NCBI RefSeq assembly: GCF_011758765.1
Contig: NZ_JAANOU010000001.1
Coordinates: forward strand, 4,898,001-4,962,000
Reading direction: 5' to 3'
DNA length: 64,000 nt
DNA from: Amycolatopsis viridis
Lineage (GTDB): Bacteria > Actinomycetota > Actinomycetes > Mycobacteriales > Pseudonocardiaceae
In this document: one piece after another, positions 62,350-64,000 of the stretch
Position numbering within the stretch: the stretch's first letter is position 1
Layout: each line of letters opens with the position of its first letter
Notes under the pieces: generated by a model
What the model saw: only the letters and a program-made list of their open reading frames with translations
Database searches by the model: none
Told to the model about the DNA's origin: nothing
Made by a program: the position numbers and the translations under genes

Positions 62350-63360
62350 CTACCACGATCCGGCGGCGACCGCTTCCCACATACCCAGAACAGCCTTCGC
62401 TACGACAACCGGGCGTTCCATTTGTGCCACGTGACCGGTCCGCGGCAGCACGAGCAGCCGGGCCCGCGGGATCACCTTCGCGGTCCGGGCGGCCCGGCGC
62501 ACCGAGATCACCTTGTCCTCCGTGCCCCACACCACGAGCGTCGGCACCCGCACGTTCGGCGCGACCCGCCACAACGACGCCGCGCCACGCGCGAACCAGG
62601 TCCGGAAGATGCCGAACGTGCTGCGCGACATCGCGGCGTTCGCCCACGCCTGCTCGGCCCGCGCGGTGTGCTCCTCGACCAGCTCGGCCATCCGGTGCTC
62701 GGGGAACGCGTCCGGGTCGGCGAAGCACAGCTTGATGACCATCTTCGCCCGCTCGTACGCGGTGTAGGCGGCGAGCTTGCGGCGCGCTCGCCGTCCCAGC
62801 AGCGGCAGGTAGGCCAGCGCCATCAGCGGATCGGACAGCCGGCGCGGATCCGGCCGCCGGTCCGGCATGGCCGGCGAGACCAGGGTGAGCGTCCGCACCA
62901 GGTCCGGGTGCCGGGCCGCCACCAGCAGCGCCACCGCGCCGCCCATCGAGTTGCCCAGCAGGTGCACCGGCCCGGTGCCCAGGCCCCGCACGAACCTGGC
63001 GAGCACCTCGGCGTGCGCGTCGAGGCTGAAGTCGAAGGCGCGTTCCGGCTCCGAGAACCCGAACCCGGGCAGGTCGATCGCCACTCCCCCGGCCACCGGC
63101 GCGAGCAGCGCGGCCAGGTCGGTCCAGTTCGTCGACGACCCGCCGAGCCCGTGCACGTAGACGGCGGTCTCGTCCGGCGCGCCGGGCGTGCGGCGCACGT
63201 GCAGGGAAACCCCGCCGACCTGCTCGGTGACGCCCGGCCACGGTGGCAGTCGCGGGTCCAGTTCGGGCAGCTCCCGAGTGGACAGCGGTACCCGGGTGAG
63301 TGGCTCGCGGCCCGCTCCGGAGTCCGGGGCGGGCCGGGAAGCCGGGACGGTGCCGGTCAT
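62350..63360 (-). CDS. Alpha/beta hydrolase (lipase/esterase-like)
   Basis: A 336-residue hydrolase starting at ATG 63360; the longer open frame extends over the divergent TetR gene. The oxyanion strand is TAVYVHGLGGSSTNWTDLAALLAP, the nucleophile Ser sits in LLGNSMGGAVALLVAARHP near residue 140, the acid in VWGTEDKVISV near 275, and the His in LPRTGHVAQMERP near 305. There is no secretion signal. The neighbourhood suggests LipV (Rv3203)-like proteins, which sit near moeZ in mycobacteria. The substrate is unknown. Confidence 0.8.
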   Translation of the reverse strand: MTGTVPASRPAPDSGAGREPLTRVPLSTRELPELDPRLPPWPGVTEQVGGVSLHVRRTPGAPDETAVYVHGLGGSSTNWTDLAALLAPVAGGVAIDLPGFGFSEPERAFDFSLDAHAEVLARFVRGLGTGPVHLLGNSMGGAVALLVAARHPDLVRTLTLVSPAMPDRRPDPRRLSDPLMALAYLPLLGRRARRKLAAYTAYERAKMVIKLCFADPDAFPEHRMAELVEEHTARAEQAWANAAMSRSTFGIFRTWFARGAASLWRVAPNVRVPTLVVWGTEDKVISVRRAARTAKVIPRARLLVLPRTGHVAQMERPVVVAKAVLGMWEAVAAGSW

Positions 63361-63446
63361 GTGTCCAGGATGGCCTAGCCACCCGTCGCTTGGCGAGCCG
63401 GCGATACCGGCGAGTAATCTCGAATGGGCTCTTTGGGAGGGAAGCG

Positions 63447-64000
63447 ATGACGGAGACTGCGGCGGCGCAACAGCGGGGCGTACGACTGCCCCGTACGGAA
63501 CGGCGGGCGCAGCTTCTGGCTGCGGCACAACGGGTCTTCGCGGCCAACGGCTACCACGCGGCGGCGATGGACGAGATCGCCGAGCAGGCCGGCGTCAGCA
63601 AGCCTGTGCTGTACCAGCACTTCCCCGGCAAGCTCGACCTCTACACCGCGCTGCTGGAGAACCACGTCGACGAGCTGGTCGCGCGTGTCGGCGCGGCGCT
63701 CGCCTCGACCACCGACAACAAGCTGCGCGTGCAGGCCGCCGTCGGCGCGTTCTTCGACTTCGTCGCCAACGAGACCGGCGCCTTCCGGATGATCTTCGAA
63801 TCCGACCTGCGGGGCGAGCCGGTCGTGCAGGAGGCGGTCGACCGCGCCACCACCGAGTGCATCAACGCGATCACCGACACCATCACGTCCGACGCCGGCC
63901 TGGACGAGGGCCGGGCGCGCCTGCTCGCGGTCGGCCTGGTCGGGCTCAGCCAGGTCAGCGCCCGGTTCTGGCTGGCGCACCACAGCACCATGAGCCGCGA
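63447..64000 (+). CDS. TetR-family regulator (3' end cut by window edge)
   Basis: Starts at ATG 63447 with GGGAGGG upstream, divergent from the hydrolase; 184 codons are visible. The TetR_N domain is RLPRTERRAQLLAAAQRVFAANGYHAAAMDEIAEQAGVSKPVLYQHFPGKLDLYTALL (residues 14-70). The helical ligand-binding part follows, with FFDFVANETGAFRMIFESDL. The sequence closely follows the pattern of Rv3208 of M. tuberculosis, also next to the moeZ region. Target genes are unknown. Confidence 0.85.
   Translation, partial: MTETAAAQQRGVRLPRTERRAQLLAAAQRVFAANGYHAAAMDEIAEQAGVSKPVLYQHFPGKLDLYTALLENHVDELVARVGAALASTTDNKLRVQAAVGAFFDFVANETGAFRMIFESDLRGEPVVQEAVDRATTECINAITDTITSDAGLDEGRARLLAVGLVGLSQVSARFWLAHHSTMSR

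Overview
The window is 64 kb of very GC-rich DNA, densely packed with genes that use many GTG and TTG starts and ATGA, GTGA or TTGA stop/start overlaps. Gene content and order point to an actinomycete of the Pseudonocardiaceae type, plausibly Amycolatopsis or a relative. The support is a class A rnpB, AdnAB instead of RecBCD, MoeZ, DUF3152 and SCO5389-family proteins, and three blocks whose order I recall from Mycobacterium tuberculosis (Rv2228c-Rv2236c, Rv3690-Rv3695, Rv3200c-Rv3208). The genus is inferred, not shown.

Left part (1-13056). A DUF4326 protein (cut by the window edge) and an RNB-family ribonuclease diverge from a ParA/CooC-like ATPase paired with an SCO5389-family protein. From 11850 down to 3553 runs a seven-gene minus-strand operon that looks like a minimal Gram-positive type IV secretion apparatus: VirB2-, VirB3/PrgI-, VirB4-, VirB6/TrbL-, VirB8/TcpC- and VirB1-like proteins plus an unrecognised proline-rich protein. 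No relaxase, coupling protein or VirB11 ATPase is present in the window. Upstream lies an 820-bp gene-free stretch with short repeats, then rnpB on the minus strand.

Middle part (13186-38459). An sfnG/SfnB-like sulfur-scavenging pair is followed by an ArsB/SLC13-type permease. Next comes the RNase H-phosphatase/zinc-ribbon/Nif3 operon, divergent from ptpA, then a fructosamine-kinase-like gene, SURF1 and cobD. A gluconate locus (gntR, twin operators, gntK) has lost its permease: only fragments of gntP remain. It is followed by nudC with two M16 peptidase genes, then the RDD/SpoIIM and MoxR/DUF58/DUF4350/DUF4129 membrane block with a small RHH/PemK-like pair between them, a zinc metallopeptidase, a small membrane protein and a K+ channel.

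Right part (38456-64000). adnB and adnA are followed by an alkyltransferase-like DNA-repair protein. A stretch of about 13 kb then separates them from moeZ and its usual neighbours: a stand-alone HemD paralogue, a WYL regulator with its target genes, a rearranged ArsR-VOC gene, and a seven-gene assimilatory nitrate/nitrite operon (nitrate reductase, FAD oxidoreductase, transporter, nirB, nirD, HemD-winged-helix protein, sirohydrochlorin chelatase). The last two would supply siroheme for NirB. The window closes with a TIGR02569 protein, moeZ, a DUF3152 metalloprotease-like protein, an alpha/beta hydrolase and a truncated TetR gene.

The most unusual item is inside the ArsR-VOC gene. A 69-bp segment bounded by perfect 13-bp inverted repeats (49005-49073) is inverted relative to the gene: on the opposite strand it encodes exactly the missing ArsR recognition helix. 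Both orientations keep the reading frame open.
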